Of a DNA stretch of 64,000 nucleotides, positions 49,846 to 60,348 are shown one piece after another. The stretch is taken from NCBI GenBank assembly GCA_030407315.1, contig JALQPE010002425.1, positions 1 through 64,000 of the forward strand. Direction: 5' to 3'. The notes under the pieces are model-generated. The model was given only the letters and a program-made list of their open reading frames with translations, searched no databases and was not told the origin of the DNA. The translations under genes were made by a program, and so were the position numbers. Source of the DNA: Asparagopsis taxiformis (lineage: Eukaryota > Rhodophyta > Florideophyceae > Bonnemaisoniales > Bonnemaisoniaceae). The number at the start of each line of letters is the position of its first letter. Within the stretch, counting starts at the first letter, position 1.

Positions 49846-50664
49846 ATGGTTCCAGCACAGAATTCCAGCTCAGAACTGCCAACTTCAAATGGGGTTGGGG
49901 TTCACTCCACGCCTTCATTTGTCCTTATCGACAATCCATCCGGTATCCAGATCTCTGGCTGGACAATAACATCGCAACAATCTGAAATCGCATCAACGGT
50001 TCTAGAGGACACAATATCGAAGGAGTTGGACATCAAACTGCCCGGCATGCTATTTGCCGACACCAATCTAACCCTCAAGTACCACACCAATGACTTTACG
50101 CTCAGCTTCACAGCCTACGAGGCTCTGCGCGGAGTAGGACCTGCAGATCCTTCCATCCGTGTGCGGGCAGCTGAACACTGGCACGGACGAACTGAACGAG
50201 AAGATGTAACAATTGGCGAACTGCCCAACGCCTCTGACTGGACTTTTACGACGCGTTATACGGGCACCCATCCACAACGTGAAATAGTAGGCGGTGGTGC
50301 TATTGACTACGAGGCCTTGCGCGATACATCACTGCCCATTTTGTATTCTGCGGCAGTTATTTTGTTTGAAGATGAACTGGATGACAATGGATCCGCCAGT
50401 TTCAAAGTCAGAATTCGTGTCATGCCTGGGTTTTTCTTTGTGCTGATGAGGTTCTTCTTGAGGGTAGATGGTGTATTGGCACGTGTGTTTGACACGAGAT
50501 ATTTTCATAAGTTTGGTGATTCGGTCGTTGTCAGAGAGGTTTTGCGCAAGGAAGCGCGGCTCAGGGAGACGGCTTTACATCCTTCAATGTTACGGGATGA
50601 CGATATTGCTGCGAGTGTGTTGCCAACTGTGGAAACGGTGCAGGAGAACATTCCGCTATTGTAA
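49846..50664 (+). CDS. TIPRL: TIP41-like protein (TIPRL), PP2A-family phosphatase regulator
   Basis: 272 aa, the usual size. Family blocks appear in order: GIQISGWTITSQQ, KLPGMLFADTNLTLKY with a downstream F.A..AL, DWTFTTRYTGTH, LPILYSAAVILFEDELDDNG, then KVRIRVMPGFFFVLMRFFLR continuing as VDGVLARVFDTR. The last two are the most conserved segments of TIP41/TIPRL. The protein binds catalytic subunits of PP2A, PP4 and PP6 (or Tap42/alpha-4 in yeast) and acts in TOR signalling. Start ATG in context ACCATGG. Intronless. Confidence 0.95.
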   Translation: MVPAQNSSSELPTSNGVGVHSTPSFVLIDNPSGIQISGWTITSQQSEIASTVLEDTISKELDIKLPGMLFADTNLTLKYHTNDFTLSFTAYEALRGVGPADPSIRVRAAEHWHGRTEREDVTIGELPNASDWTFTTRYTGTHPQREIVGGGAIDYEALRDTSLPILYSAAVILFEDELDDNGSASFKVRIRVMPGFFFVLMRFFLRVDGVLARVFDTRYFHKFGDSVVVREVLRKEARLRETALHPSMLRDDDIAASVLPTVETVQENIPLL

Positions 50665-50782
50665 CGTTGTGACTAGACCAGATATATCAATGGTTGCAAC
50701 ACTATTCGATTGTATACAAGGCGTGCCCAACGCCCAATGCATGCGGACTCAATTTACAGCTGCAGCACTGCCAAAACACGCG

Positions 50783-52912
50783 CTATTGAACATGGTCATC
50801 ACATAGTGCACGAATTGTACTATCACTACCCGATACATCTGAAGCATCAATTATAGCTAGCGACGACGACGCTGCAAACATTGTCACACCCTCGGATACT
50901 GCCCATGAACTAGAGGATCCTTGCGCACCATGCGTAACATTGCCATTGGAATGTTTGTGCGAGCTACCGTGCACCGAATGACTGCCAGGTGTGCCAGTAG
51001 GCATCCCACCCCATGCCCTAAGCACTCTTGCAGCCCTTGTATGCTCGCACCCACTTGCACGTAACATACAACCTGAACGCGACATTAGTAACAGCAGCCA
51101 CAATCCAAATGATCTCCACAACGGTACTTCCTCAGCTGTGGCCGCCTCCTCTAGACTCCCAACCGCAAATGAAATCAGCTCCCCCATTGTCTCCTCCACC
51201 TCTTCATTCTCCTTTTCTTGTCTAGCTATTGCATCAGGATCGGTGACATCGACACCATCGTTGGCATCTTCAATTCGAAGTGCAGGGCCGAGACACATCG
51301 CAGCGCAGCAGGTAACAGCCATAGCGACGAGGAGTGCACCTGATTCCGACCGGATATCGTTTTTCACCTGCGGGATGGCATCACATATAATTCGTCCCAA
51401 TCGCTCCTTTCCACCCCAAAGCCCCTTCCACTTTTCTGAAGCTCCTTCCGCAGACGACCGTTCCGCGAGGAAACGTACAATAGCCTCGCAGGCTCGAACC
51501 TTATTCTTAAAGTTATACTTTGTAGATACCTGAGATTGATTGTTCGATCCTGGAGACTTGGTAGCCTTTTCTAGAGCAACTAATAGTGGATAATCGCCTC
51601 CGACACCTTCTCGCTGACTCCATAGGTCCCTTAGTGCGTTTGCGATATCTGTTCCAAATACGTGTAGAGTTACCGTGAAGGCAGTTTGTAGCGCGATGGG
51701 AAGACTGGCATCAGGGGGTGGTACTGGTAGATTTCCAGAACTTTTGGCAATAGATGCAAGGGAAGGAATTCCTACACACAAGCCTTTCCTTAAGCGTGGG
51801 ATCAGCGTCTTCAGTTCTGGTGCCACCGAGTATGCTGACGAATGAGTAATGGCAGGATTAGCATCAGGTTGAACTGTTGGGGACTCGAGCTCGGTAATGA
51901 CTGCATCAATTTGTTGCCAATGAATGGGTATCCGGCGAGCGCACGCACGTACGAGCGCAATGACACGATCCTGCGAAAGCAGGGAAACTAGTTGGGGAGC
52001 CATACTAGGTGTCTTGGCTGTACATTTCAAAATCATCATAAACGCACCGAGAAATTCTTTAGCCTCCGCGGTGAGATCATTATCAGTTAGAGAGAAGCGA
52101 TAATGTGGAATAATCTGCGCCATAAGTCGAGCAAGTGACTGAAGAACTCTGTCGGAGATGTCTGGAGTGGCATGTATCCAAATGAGACATGTGGAAACGA
52201 CGGCGCGTTGTGAAACAATACCAGTCACAAGTGTATACGACAAATAGCCCATTAAACGCGTAGACGCGGCGGGACCCTGGACGAGTCGCATGAACAGTGC
52301 GTCTAGCACGGCACCCTCAGAATGGGGTGCTAGCTGCCATAATGAATTGGGGTCAGATAACGTCTTTCGCTTCTTGCGGCGTGGGGACGCGTCACCGTCT
52401 GCGGGATCCAGTTCGTCGGCCTCTTTTGGTTCTACACGGGGGAATTGTTGTCGAACAGCGGCAACAAAGTCTGCGTTATTGCGAGCAGCACGCCACGAGT
52501 CGTTAAGGGCGGATGAAGCGAATGAACGGAGCTTGCGGCGGGTAGCATCAGCGGGCGGGTCTGGGGTGACGGGTGTTTGCGATGTAGGCTTGGAAGAGTC
52601 TAAAAAGGAGCCTTTTGGAGGTGGTGTCGGCAAGGGAGTTCCCATGTCTGGCTTGGGACGCTTTGGGATTTCGGCATCGACGTCAAGATAAATCTCGGAG
52701 GCATGAGACGGCGCTGGGGGAGAGGTGGTCGGCAGGGGAGTCGTGGCAGCAGATTGGCGTATCATTGTTATATCAGGCTGTATGGAGGAATAAAGATTTT
52801 CATCTCCTTGATCATTCATGAAACCATTCTCCAAGTCGGCGAATGCGTTACCGAGAGCGGGCGGCTCGAAGAGCGGCGTGTCGGTGTTGAGATCCGCCAG
52901 TAATTCGTCCAT
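50783..52912 (-). CDS. Uncharacterised 709-aa helical-repeat protein
   Basis: Start at ATG 52912 (MDELLADLNTD). Residues 1-200 are acidic and Pro/Ser-rich with a basic patch (RRKKRKT) that could be a nuclear signal. From ~205 on the sequence is mostly amphipathic helices of the HEAT/armadillo kind (LWQLAPHSEGAVLDALFMRL, LMGYLSYTLVTGIVSQ, VISALVRACARRIPIHW-like segments). I considered large helical transcription cofactors such as Mediator subunits or NELF-A, but no diagnostic motif is visible. The last ~80 residues are Ser/His/Gly-rich. It converges with TIP41 (118 bases between stops). Confidence 0.65.
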   Translation of the reverse strand: MDELLADLNTDTPLFEPPALGNAFADLENGFMNDQGDENLYSSIQPDITMIRQSAATTPLPTTSPPAPSHASEIYLDVDAEIPKRPKPDMGTPLPTPPPKGSFLDSSKPTSQTPVTPDPPADATRRKLRSFASSALNDSWRAARNNADFVAAVRQQFPRVEPKEADELDPADGDASPRRKKRKTLSDPNSLWQLAPHSEGAVLDALFMRLVQGPAASTRLMGYLSYTLVTGIVSQRAVVSTCLIWIHATPDISDRVLQSLARLMAQIIPHYRFSLTDNDLTAEAKEFLGAFMMILKCTAKTPSMAPQLVSLLSQDRVIALVRACARRIPIHWQQIDAVITELESPTVQPDANPAITHSSAYSVAPELKTLIPRLRKGLCVGIPSLASIAKSSGNLPVPPPDASLPIALQTAFTVTLHVFGTDIANALRDLWSQREGVGGDYPLLVALEKATKSPGSNNQSQVSTKYNFKNKVRACEAIVRFLAERSSAEGASEKWKGLWGGKERLGRIICDAIPQVKNDIRSESGALLVAMAVTCCAAMCLGPALRIEDANDGVDVTDPDAIARQEKENEEVEETMGELISFAVGSLEEAATAEEVPLWRSFGLWLLLLMSRSGCMLRASGCEHTRAARVLRAWGGMPTGTPGSHSVHGSSHKHSNGNVTHGAQGSSSSWAVSEGVTMFAASSSLAIIDASDVSGSDSTIRALCDDHVQ

Positions 52913-53347
52913 TTTCAAGGCGTGGAAGGCTGCGATGAGGCAGGCAACAACGGGTGATTAATGAGGGAAGGAGTGGCAGCAAGGTTGTACAGGTATTCGC
53001 AACTGGCTTGAAAAGACATAGACGGAGGGGAGGGAATAGCTGTTCGGTTGGCTGGCTGGCTGGCTGACTGACTGACTTGCTTGCGGGTGAACGGGGAGCG
53101 TGGCTGGCCGGCAGAATACTTCAAGCCAAGGACATATCTAAGAAAGTTTATCTCTGCACAGCGGACTGGCGCGCATTTTATTACGCGCCGCAATTTATTG
53201 ACCAATTCCCGTTCGCTTACAGCGATGAATTCCATTCGTATGACACACTTCCAGCTCCTCTCACCTCCCGTCAGCGAGATACAACATCTGTACTCCCGAT
53301 CCGTCCGACTCTTGCTCTCCCAATTCTCTCCATTCCTACCTTCTACC
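52913..53347. other. Divergent region between the 709-aa gene and the GluRS gene
   Basis: 435 bases. The GluRS reading frame is open back to ~53081, and a longer start at ATG 53225 is possible. A short GGCTGGCT/TGACTGAC microsatellite lies at about 53049-53075. No other feature seen. Confidence 0.5.
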
Positions 53348-55024
53348 ATGGCCAACACCGCCTTTGCTCTCCACCGACCTCTCCCGATTCGATTATCCTC
53401 TGCTTTCACCCCTGCTCTGGCCAGACGCTCCGCAAGCACCCAATTCCGCCATGTCCGCACTCCGCGCTATCGCATCTCGACCGCACCGCGCATGCAAACG
53501 CAGTCTGTCCGTGTGCGTTTTGCGCCCTCGCCCACCGGCACTTTGCACGTAGGCGGAGCCAGGACTGCCCTCTATAATTGGCTGCTTGCGAAGAAACATG
53601 ACGGCCAGTTCCTCGTGCGCGTCGAGGATACAGATCAAGCGCGTTCCACACGTGAATCGGAAAAGATGGTCCTCTCTGATCTTCAATGGCTCGGATTGGA
53701 TTGGGACGAGGGACCAGAGGTGGGTGGAGAAGCCGGTCCGTATCGCCAATCCGAACGCGGCCAATTGTATCAGCAATTCGCGCGGAAACTCCTGGATGAG
53801 GGGAAAGCGTATCCCTGCTTTTGCACTGAAGAGGAACTGGATCGTAAGCGAGCAGAGGCAGAGGCTGCTGGGCGTCCGCCTCAGTATGATGGAACGTGGC
53901 GAGATGCAGATCCCGACCTTGTGAAGAGTAAAATAGAGGCCGGAGAAGAATATACTGTACGTTTCAAAGTGCCGCCAGGTAGCCGTGTCGTTATTGATGA
54001 TGCTGTTAGAGGAAAGGTTGCTTGGGATGCCGATTCGACTGTCGGTGATTTCATCCTGTTGAGAAGCAATGGTGTACCTGTGTACAACTTCTGCGTCGCC
54101 GTGGATGATGCACTCATGTCAGTGAGTACCGTCATTCGAGCTGAGGAGCATTTGACCAATACCTTGCGTCAAGTGCTAATTCTGCGTGCTCTGGGTTTCA
54201 AAACACCGCAGTATGCACATTGCTCGCTCATCCTCGGAGCCGATCGCAGCAAGCTCTCCAAGCGTCACGGTGCAACTTCTGTCACACAATTCAAGGATGA
54301 AGGCTACTTACCGTCTGCAATGATTAATTATCTCGCCATGCTCGGCTGGAATGATGGTACCGAGAAGGAGATTTATACCGTTGATGAGCTTATCGAAGCA
54401 TTTGATATCAATCGTATCACAAAGTCACCGGCGATGTTCGACGGTGACAAACTCCGTTTTATCAATGGTCAGCATCTTCGCGCCCTCCCTGCAGAGGAAC
54501 TCGAGCAGCTTGTTGTGCCAGAATGGTTGCGCTCAGGCGTTTTCACGGATGCATTGACAGCTGGGTCAGAGCTGGCAAGAGCAACTGTTGCGCTCGTCCG
54601 TGGGTCTCTGGAGTTGGTCAATGATGCCAATGAGGAGATGAAGGCAGCATTTTCATATCCACTTGCAGAGACGATTGCATCTGGCGAAGCTGCCGAATTG
54701 CTGGGGGAGGAAGGCGGCTTTAAGGAGCTTGCTGATGTTGTTCTCAGAGATTATGAATCTGGAGACATGCCTACGGGTAGCGCTGGTGAGGAACATATGG
54801 GGTTGTGGAAGAAATGGGTGAAGGCTACCGGCAAGGCTACAGGACGAAAGGGAAAGAGATTGTTTCATCCGTTGAGGCTAGCACTGACAGGGAAGATGAG
54901 TGGACCAGACGTAGGTGCTATTTTGGAGGTGCTTTATCTTACTGAAAAAGAAAATGCGGCACCATCCGTAGTTGTGCTAGCCGATAGAATTGCAACTCTT
55001 CGCAGCGTAGTGGAGACGCTGTAA
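53348..55024 (+). CDS. gltX: Organellar glutamyl-tRNA synthetase
   Basis: 558 aa from ATG 53348 (context ACCATGG). The first ~50 residues are Arg/Ser/Ala-rich without acidic residues, consistent with a plastid or mitochondrial transit peptide. An in-frame ATG at 53225 would add 41 residues. The catalytic core is class I: VRFAPSPTGTLHVGGARTALYNW (HIGH-type motif) and DRSKLSKRHGA (KMSKS-type motif), with CSLILGAD before it. Sequence style is bacterial GltX rather than eukaryotic cytosolic GluRS. It charges tRNA-Glu, which in plastids also feeds tetrapyrrole synthesis, and it may charge tRNA-Gln non-discriminatingly. Intact and intronless. Confidence 0.95.
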   Translation: MANTAFALHRPLPIRLSSAFTPALARRSASTQFRHVRTPRYRISTAPRMQTQSVRVRFAPSPTGTLHVGGARTALYNWLLAKKHDGQFLVRVEDTDQARSTRESEKMVLSDLQWLGLDWDEGPEVGGEAGPYRQSERGQLYQQFARKLLDEGKAYPCFCTEEELDRKRAEAEAAGRPPQYDGTWRDADPDLVKSKIEAGEEYTVRFKVPPGSRVVIDDAVRGKVAWDADSTVGDFILLRSNGVPVYNFCVAVDDALMSVSTVIRAEEHLTNTLRQVLILRALGFKTPQYAHCSLILGADRSKLSKRHGATSVTQFKDEGYLPSAMINYLAMLGWNDGTEKEIYTVDELIEAFDINRITKSPAMFDGDKLRFINGQHLRALPAEELEQLVVPEWLRSGVFTDALTAGSELARATVALVRGSLELVNDANEEMKAAFSYPLAETIASGEAAELLGEEGGFKELADVVLRDYESGDMPTGSAGEEHMGLWKKWVKATGKATGRKGKRLFHPLRLALTGKMSGPDVGAILEVLYLTEKENAAPSVVVLADRIATLRSVVETL

Positions 55025-55289
55025 AATTTTTCAAAGTGTCTGCAAGTGGTTGAAACAACTGGCTAATGGGATTGCTTGCCGATTAGGACTTTATACATCA
55101 CGTGACAAAAACGAAGGAAACTGCCGAAGACACAGCCGAAATGCGCGAGGAATAGATCACCATTTACAAACAGCGTATGAGTAGCTACAAAGTCTGAGAA
55201 ACCACGAGCCAGTGGATCGCGGCCGCAAACGCAAGAAACCGTACCAACCCGCATCGCACCCATTGCCACCGCGCAGAAAGCGTGAGTCT

Positions 55290-55724
55290 TTAATCGACAT
55301 CGGCCATCGGGACGTTGACGTCACCCTCAGAGAATTTGCCCTTATCCTGCTTGGCCTCCCTGTTCTTCCTGTCAAGAATAGCTTTCCGATTCTTATCCAT
55401 CTTAATTTTGGTAATGACGCAGTTGCTCGGATGAATACCAACCTGCACCGGCATCTGATTTGCCTTCTCGCGCGTAATTCGCTCGATATGGATGACATAT
55501 TTCTTACGATAGCATGTGATCACTTTTCCCTCACCCTTGTACTGGCCACGGGTAACGCGCACCTCATCGTGCTTGCGCACCGGCAGCGAGCGCACCTTGT
55601 ACTTTTGGCGCAACTCGGTGCTGAGAGGGGCGGACATGATGATGCGTCGCACCGAAGACGGCGCGGAGAAGTGAGCCTTGCGGCTCTTCCGTCGCGAGGA
55701 CGATACAGCGTTTGATTGCTTCAT
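55290..55724 (-). CDS. RPL26: 60S ribosomal protein L26 (uL24)
   Basis: 144 aa. [60 protein letters not shown], then [24 protein letters not shown] and [19 protein letters not shown] match eukaryotic L26, with the KOW motif in the middle ([11 protein letters not shown]). The acidic C-terminal tail ([13 protein letters not shown]) is specific to this protein. It converges with the GluRS gene, with 265 bases between the stops. Confidence 0.97.
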   Translation of the reverse strand: MKQSNAVSSSRRKSRKAHFSAPSSVRRIIMSAPLSTELRQKYKVRSLPVRKHDEVRVTRGQYKGEGKVITCYRKKYVIHIERITREKANQMPVQVGIHPSNCVITKIKMDKNRKAILDRKNREAKQDKGKFSEGDVNVPMADVD

Positions 55725-56166
55725 GGTTCGTCGCTACTTCGAACGAGCGGGTCGGAGAACGACGATCGGGCGCTGTCTGAAATGGATCGGTCGGGCTACG
55801 AGCCGCGGAGCACCGAATTGAATCCGGAAAATTAACTCGAAAAATAATCCCGATTTGTGAAAGGATAGACGACGGCGATAACAATATTGGATTCGACTTA
55901 GGGCACAGCACCGCCCAGATCGTGATTTCAACAAAGTCCATGATCCGGATTTCATTTTGTACTGTCCACAGCAATGAAATCAATCAAAAATCTGAAAATA
56001 TCTGGGAATCATCAAGCAAACTGAAACAACATCTCCCTCAGCTCAAGAACCCAGACTGTCCGTGACCTTTCGTTTGTCGATGCCATCGAACAATTCCCCA
56101 GAACATTACTCGTTGCACCATCATTGTCGTTCCGCATCTGAAAAATGTAAGTACGAATCAACTGGA
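55725..56166. other. Divergent region between RPL26 and the SMP/C2 gene
   Basis: 442 bases. Presumably holds the promoters of both neighbours. ATG 56080 lies in frame with the right-hand gene and is an alternative start. GTAAGT at 56149-56154 resembles a 5' splice site but has no clear partner. Confidence 0.4.
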
Positions 56167-58103
56167 ATGCTAGCTCGAGGATTCTTGGCACCGCCCAATC
56201 TGCATGCCATCCGTCATCGCGCAATACGTAAACATGTCTTGACCTGCAATGCCTACCACAAACAGATACTACGCATCGCTATTCCAAGCCATCCATCAGC
56301 TTCTATTCCCTCGGCATCGATTGTAGTTTCAGATGCTCATACAAACTCAATCTGGACACAGGCGCGCGCCCTCGACCCTGTTTCTGCCGCCATATTCTTC
56401 GCGGGAATGCTGTTTGGGTGGCTGGCCGCTCGTCTTGCGAATGGCCGTCGGCAAAACGCTACGACTGCCGCAACGTCGGATCCATACCCGGGCAACCGGC
56501 CTGTTGTCGGTAGTGGTCGTATGACCGGGATGGAAATTGTGGGACTTGCTGAAAGGATCCAATGGAAGAACAGCGGTGAGAATGCTGTTTGGTTGAACAT
56601 GAGGTTGGTGTATTGATTGTGTTTGTTTTTACTGCTGATCTTTTGAGGATAGTGATGAAACTAACTGAGATTACATTGCCTTGTGAAGCCTTCGAACGCT
56701 ATGGCGCCTCTTCCGTAAATCGACAAACGCTCTAACAAGAGATGTGCTTCAACCTGTTCTAGACGAAATGGAATTTCCAGATTTTGTTGAATCGGTGAAA
56801 ATAACTCAACTCACGTTGGGTGAAAGCCCGGCTCTTGTTCGCGAGATACAGCGTCTTCCAACACGTTCTCTAAATGAAATTCAATATCAATTCCGTTTGC
56901 GCCTCATCGGCGATAAGGAGGGACGTATAAAAATTGACGTCAACATAAAAGTCCCCGGATTTTCCAAACCCATAGTGGTTCCTATCACTGTCTATGCACT
57001 TGATATTGATTCCAAAGTGTGGCTCAGTCTCACTGTCGTTCCCTATAACCCATGGGTGCGATTTGCGCAATGGGCGCTCGCAGAGATGCCGTCTGTTAAG
57101 ATTAAGATTCAAATTGCGGATCTACTTCCAGTAACGACCATTCCAATATTCTCAAGGATTCTGACAAAAATTCTCACCGAGGATATTCCCCGAGAGTTTC
57201 TTTTTCCGAAAACTCAGTTGACAGATCTCATGGAAGAGCAGATAAATGCGGACGTTGAAGAAGAGCCGCGCAGAAGTGCGGGCGTGAGAGATCAAAAGAC
57301 GGAAACAGACGTTCGCGACGAATTTCCGGACTTGGCTGCTTTATTTGATACTATTGATATTAATGATGATGGAATTCTGGGCACTAACGAGATTTCCAAA
57401 GGTTTAGTCGACTGGGGTTATGCATCTGAGTCTGAGAGAAGTAGTATTAGTGATTTGCTGGATGTGAACAGTGACGGTTTTATTGGGCTACGAGAATTTG
57501 TTAAGAGTTGGCCGACGTTGAGAAATTCGTTCGTTCCACAACGCTTCTGGGGTGTAGTTAGTGGTGTTTTGTTGAAAGCAGAAGATCTGCGAACTCCAGT
57601 ACTGGGCACATCTGACCCGTATGTCGTTCTGCGATTGGAGAGCCAGATGGTATCATCGAAGAAGAACAGCGTGACCTCGAAGAATGGACGGGGGAATGGA
57701 GTTGCGTTTTGGAATGAAGTAAGATGATAACAATGGAATTTGTGTATCGACAGTGGTTGCAATGTACTAACGTGATTGTGTGTGCATACTGTAGGGATGG
57801 GAACTGCTTGTTGAGAAACCGAGAACGGCGGCTTTGAGATTAGAAGTGCGCGAAGGGTGTCGACTAACATATTACAACGAGGTGATTCCAGCTCCGGCCG
57901 ACCCGACCACGCACAGCGGAACTCGCGAGGTGCTGGCGCCTGTGACAGAGGAGGGCATCAAGCGGAATGATGTGCTCATCGGGTATGGGAGCATCCCTCT
58001 GTCATCGCTGCAGGGAGTACGCGAGGGTTTTTGGCTGGATCTGAGTATGGGAGGAGGAAGAGTGAAGCTAGAGATGCAAGTGAACCAATTTGTGTGTGTT
58101 TAG
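56167..58103 (+). CDS. Membrane-anchored SMP domain / EF-hand pair / C2 domain lipid-transfer protein (3 exons)
   Basis: Exons 56167-56603, 56689-57718 and 57795-58103 join in frame to 591 aa. Intron 1 starts GTTGGT (weak donor) with branch ACTAAC at ~56660; intron 2 starts GTAAGA with a perfect TACTAAC at 57765-57771. After a basic N-terminus (MLARGFLAPPNLHAIRHRAI) one membrane segment lies at ~69-92 (AIFFAGMLFGWLAARLA). The SMP tubular lipid-transfer domain starts at WLN (junction WLNMS, LRTLWRLFRKSTNALTRDVL) and runs to ~310. Two canonical EF-hand loops follow (DINDDGILGTNE and DVNSDGFIGLRE), then a C2 domain (PVLGTSDPYVVLRLES...FWNEGWELLVE). The arrangement recalls extended synaptotagmins and plant NTMC2 proteins acting at membrane contact sites. 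A start at 56080 would add 29 residues. Plastid targeting is possible. Confidence 0.85.
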
Positions 58104-58117
58104 TTTTGTTTAAATAG

Positions 58118-58696
58118 CTACTGGGAGCCTTGATGGTGAACCTTGAAGGACCAATTCCTCACGATGCACTGCTCATCAAGGGATAGTATCCGTTTGGCGG
58201 TGGACTCGACATGAGCGATTAAATCGGTGTCGCGCGAATCTCTCAACCAGATGCTGAGATAATTTTCCTGAAATCTGACACTGCACGCAATTCCACAAAT
58301 ATCATCGGTATCAAACTGCTCGCCAATGAGCGCCAGACAGAGGTCTTCAAAGGCGCGTGGACTGGCCGATTTGACGACGCGGATGGTCAATCGACCGCCG
58401 CGCTTGTTGGCTTCGTCCTCCCACATCGGCTGCACGCCCTCCTGAAACACATAGTAATCGGTCAATGGCGCCAATGTACTGACGCGATTCAAATGCGTGT
58501 ACACGCCCCAAAACTCTTCGACAGTGGCGACGCTGGCGATTTTCTTGATTTGCGCGCCGTAATCGGTGTTCTTCTTCTCGTAACTGCGACGCACATAGCT
58601 GAACTGGAAGGTGCGATGCAATAAGTGACCCGTCTTGGGCTGGTCGCGCACGCGCACAGCCGCCGCTGCCAGCCAGCTCTTGCCGGTTGCCGCCAT
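58118..58696 (-). CDS. eIF4E-family cap-binding protein, class II-like (4EHP/nCBP type)
   Basis: 192 aa. Conserved eIF4E blocks: IKKIASVATVEEFWGVYTHL, YYVFQEGVQPMWEDEANKRG followed by GRLTIRV, EDLCLALIGEQF, and CGIACSVRFQENYLSIWLRD. The cap-stacking Trp equivalent to human W102 is kept (QPMWED), and so is the Trp of EEFW. The other stacking residue (W56 in eIF4E1) is replaced by Tyr (TDYGAQIKK), and the two N-terminal Trp residues near HRTFQFSYVRR are absent; both traits are typical of 4EHP-type class II members. It may repress translation or bind caps weakly. Its stop lies 14 bases from that of the preceding gene, so the 3' ends overlap. Confidence 0.9.
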   Translation of the reverse strand: MAATGKSWLAAAAVRVRDQPKTGHLLHRTFQFSYVRRSYEKKNTDYGAQIKKIASVATVEEFWGVYTHLNRVSTLAPLTDYYVFQEGVQPMWEDEANKRGGRLTIRVVKSASPRAFEDLCLALIGEQFDTDDICGIACSVRFQENYLSIWLRDSRDTDLIAHVESTAKRILSLDEQCIVRNWSFKVHHQGSQ

Positions 58697-58858
58697 TGTT
58701 GAATCGAGACGCGCGCTGTCGGTGATCCGCAGCGCTGCGTAGAATATGTTTGAATTTCAAGCAAATGAGCGACTCGCTAACTTACAAAATTTTACAGTTT
58801 GCAACATTTGTAATACAAAACATACCAAACATCACACAGTAGCTTAGCGCAGCGACTA

Positions 58859-60103
58859 CTATTGCCAACGATCCGTCAATGTACCGTTCGACAACGACTT
58901 GATCGCGTTGTGAATTCTTCTCCTCGGAAACTTGCGATCCGCATAGGCAACAGCACGATTAAACACTTTCTCCCTCTGCTTCACCTTTGCCTCCGACTGC
59001 TTCAACTGTCGATCGCTCAGCCCTCTCTCAAACGGCGCCCCGTACACACCGACTGTATATCCATGCACCCAAGTTTCATAGCTAAACACGCAATCTTGCC
59101 AGACCCCAGGCTCTCCTCGTTTTGCAATTGTCAGCTCCAGTCCGCCCGCCACCTTGAGTAGACTGCTCCGGATAAACAGCGGCGCTAGCCACGCACATTC
59201 AGCATACATAAACGGCAACCCTGTCGTCGGTTCAATATACGGCAATGGCTTGGTCGCACCGTTTGTCATTTCCCCTTGCCACCCAACTGTTTCACTAAAC
59301 TCACTCGATTGCCCCGTCGCATGGTCCCACATCTGTCCCACAAATCCGCCAAGAACGCCAAGTTTGGGCAATGCTTTGAACAGACGCAGCGCATCCCTCA
59401 CCCATTGATCCGAAATCGGCAGCAAATCGTCGTCCCGCAGTAGCACCACAATGTCACCCGACGCAATGCGCATCGCACGATTATAACTACGCAGCTCCTG
59501 CAAATTATTGGAGCGCACAATAAAATGGGTATCTTCCGTCATGACACGCTGCCAATCATGAACCGAGCCATCCGTAGAACCATCTTCACTAACGATAATC
59601 TCCTGCACGAACGCCGACCTTCTCAACGCCGTCGAAATGTTACCGATATTCGTGTGGTGATTAAAGCTCTGCACAACCGCCGTTAGAAGCGGCTTGCGAC
59701 CTGCGTACATCTCCGGCCTTTCACAACGACATTTAAACTTGTCAAATTCATCGACGATTCGCGAAGGGCGACGCACCGATTTGTCAGTCGGGTCGCGATT
59801 GGTCCCCACGTACGCATGTTCACGCCAGATACGACCGGCGTCTCCGACGTCCGTGAGACCCTCGCCCAGAATTTGGGCGCATTCTTCCCAGGCGGCATCG
59901 ACCGACTGGCCGACGGCGTCGCCCTGCCCGGCGTCCACACGCATGCGCGGCCGACTGCCGGCCAGGGTGGACGCGATGTACATCTGTCCGCGCGCGATGA
60001 GCAGCACGCAGAATAGGGCGGATAATTTGTGAAGCGGGCGCCACTCTCTGGGGACGACACCGTTCAGTCGGCGCTCTTTGGTGGCCGATTTGTGCGCACT
60101 CAT
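58859..60103 (-). CDS. Type II membrane glycosyltransferase, family 2-like GT-A fold
   Basis: 414 aa from ATG 60103 (MSAHKSATKERRL). A short basic tail precedes one hydrophobic signal-anchor segment (LHKLSALFCVLLIARG, ~24-39), as in Golgi enzymes. The GT-A core begins at ~139 (LLTAVVQSFNHHTNIGNIST), has EIIVSEDGSTDGS at 168-180, and LLRDDDLLPI at 221-230 holds the acidic DXD-like metal site. A conserved-looking ECAWLAPLFIRSSLLKVAGG lies further on. The donor and acceptor sugars cannot be told. One candidate role is synthesis of cell-wall or secreted polysaccharide. It is followed by the thioredoxin gene on the same strand. Confidence 0.8.
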   Translation of the reverse strand: MSAHKSATKERRLNGVVPREWRPLHKLSALFCVLLIARGQMYIASTLAGSRPRMRVDAGQGDAVGQSVDAAWEECAQILGEGLTDVGDAGRIWREHAYVGTNRDPTDKSVRRPSRIVDEFDKFKCRCERPEMYAGRKPLLTAVVQSFNHHTNIGNISTALRRSAFVQEIIVSEDGSTDGSVHDWQRVMTEDTHFIVRSNNLQELRSYNRAMRIASGDIVVLLRDDDLLPISDQWVRDALRLFKALPKLGVLGGFVGQMWDHATGQSSEFSETVGWQGEMTNGATKPLPYIEPTTGLPFMYAECAWLAPLFIRSSLLKVAGGLELTIAKRGEPGVWQDCVFSYETWVHGYTVGVYGAPFERGLSDRQLKQSEAKVKQREKVFNRAVAYADRKFPRRRIHNAIKSLSNGTLTDRWQ

Positions 60104-60348
60104 GTTTGGATGCAACGGTCTACTAGTGCGCGACGACCACGTTCATCGCAGAGTGTTGTGCTAAGCGTTGGGAGCATTCAGTGACGGCGGCGTCAGAATG
60201 GTCGTGTTGTCTTGTAGTTACAACCGACAGAGCGCGGCGCGGAGATGTTTGCCCTTTGGTGGTTGCAACAGTCGATTGATCGTTGTACTGTATGTTTGTC
60301 GCTTCTAAAATTTTCATTTTTTTCATTTATACATAACGCTTTACGTGG

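Noticed and set aside
55063..55269. 68-aa ORF on the minus strand between the GluRS and RPL26 stops
   Set aside because: Lies in the 3' ends of two convergent genes; no family resemblance, so not called.
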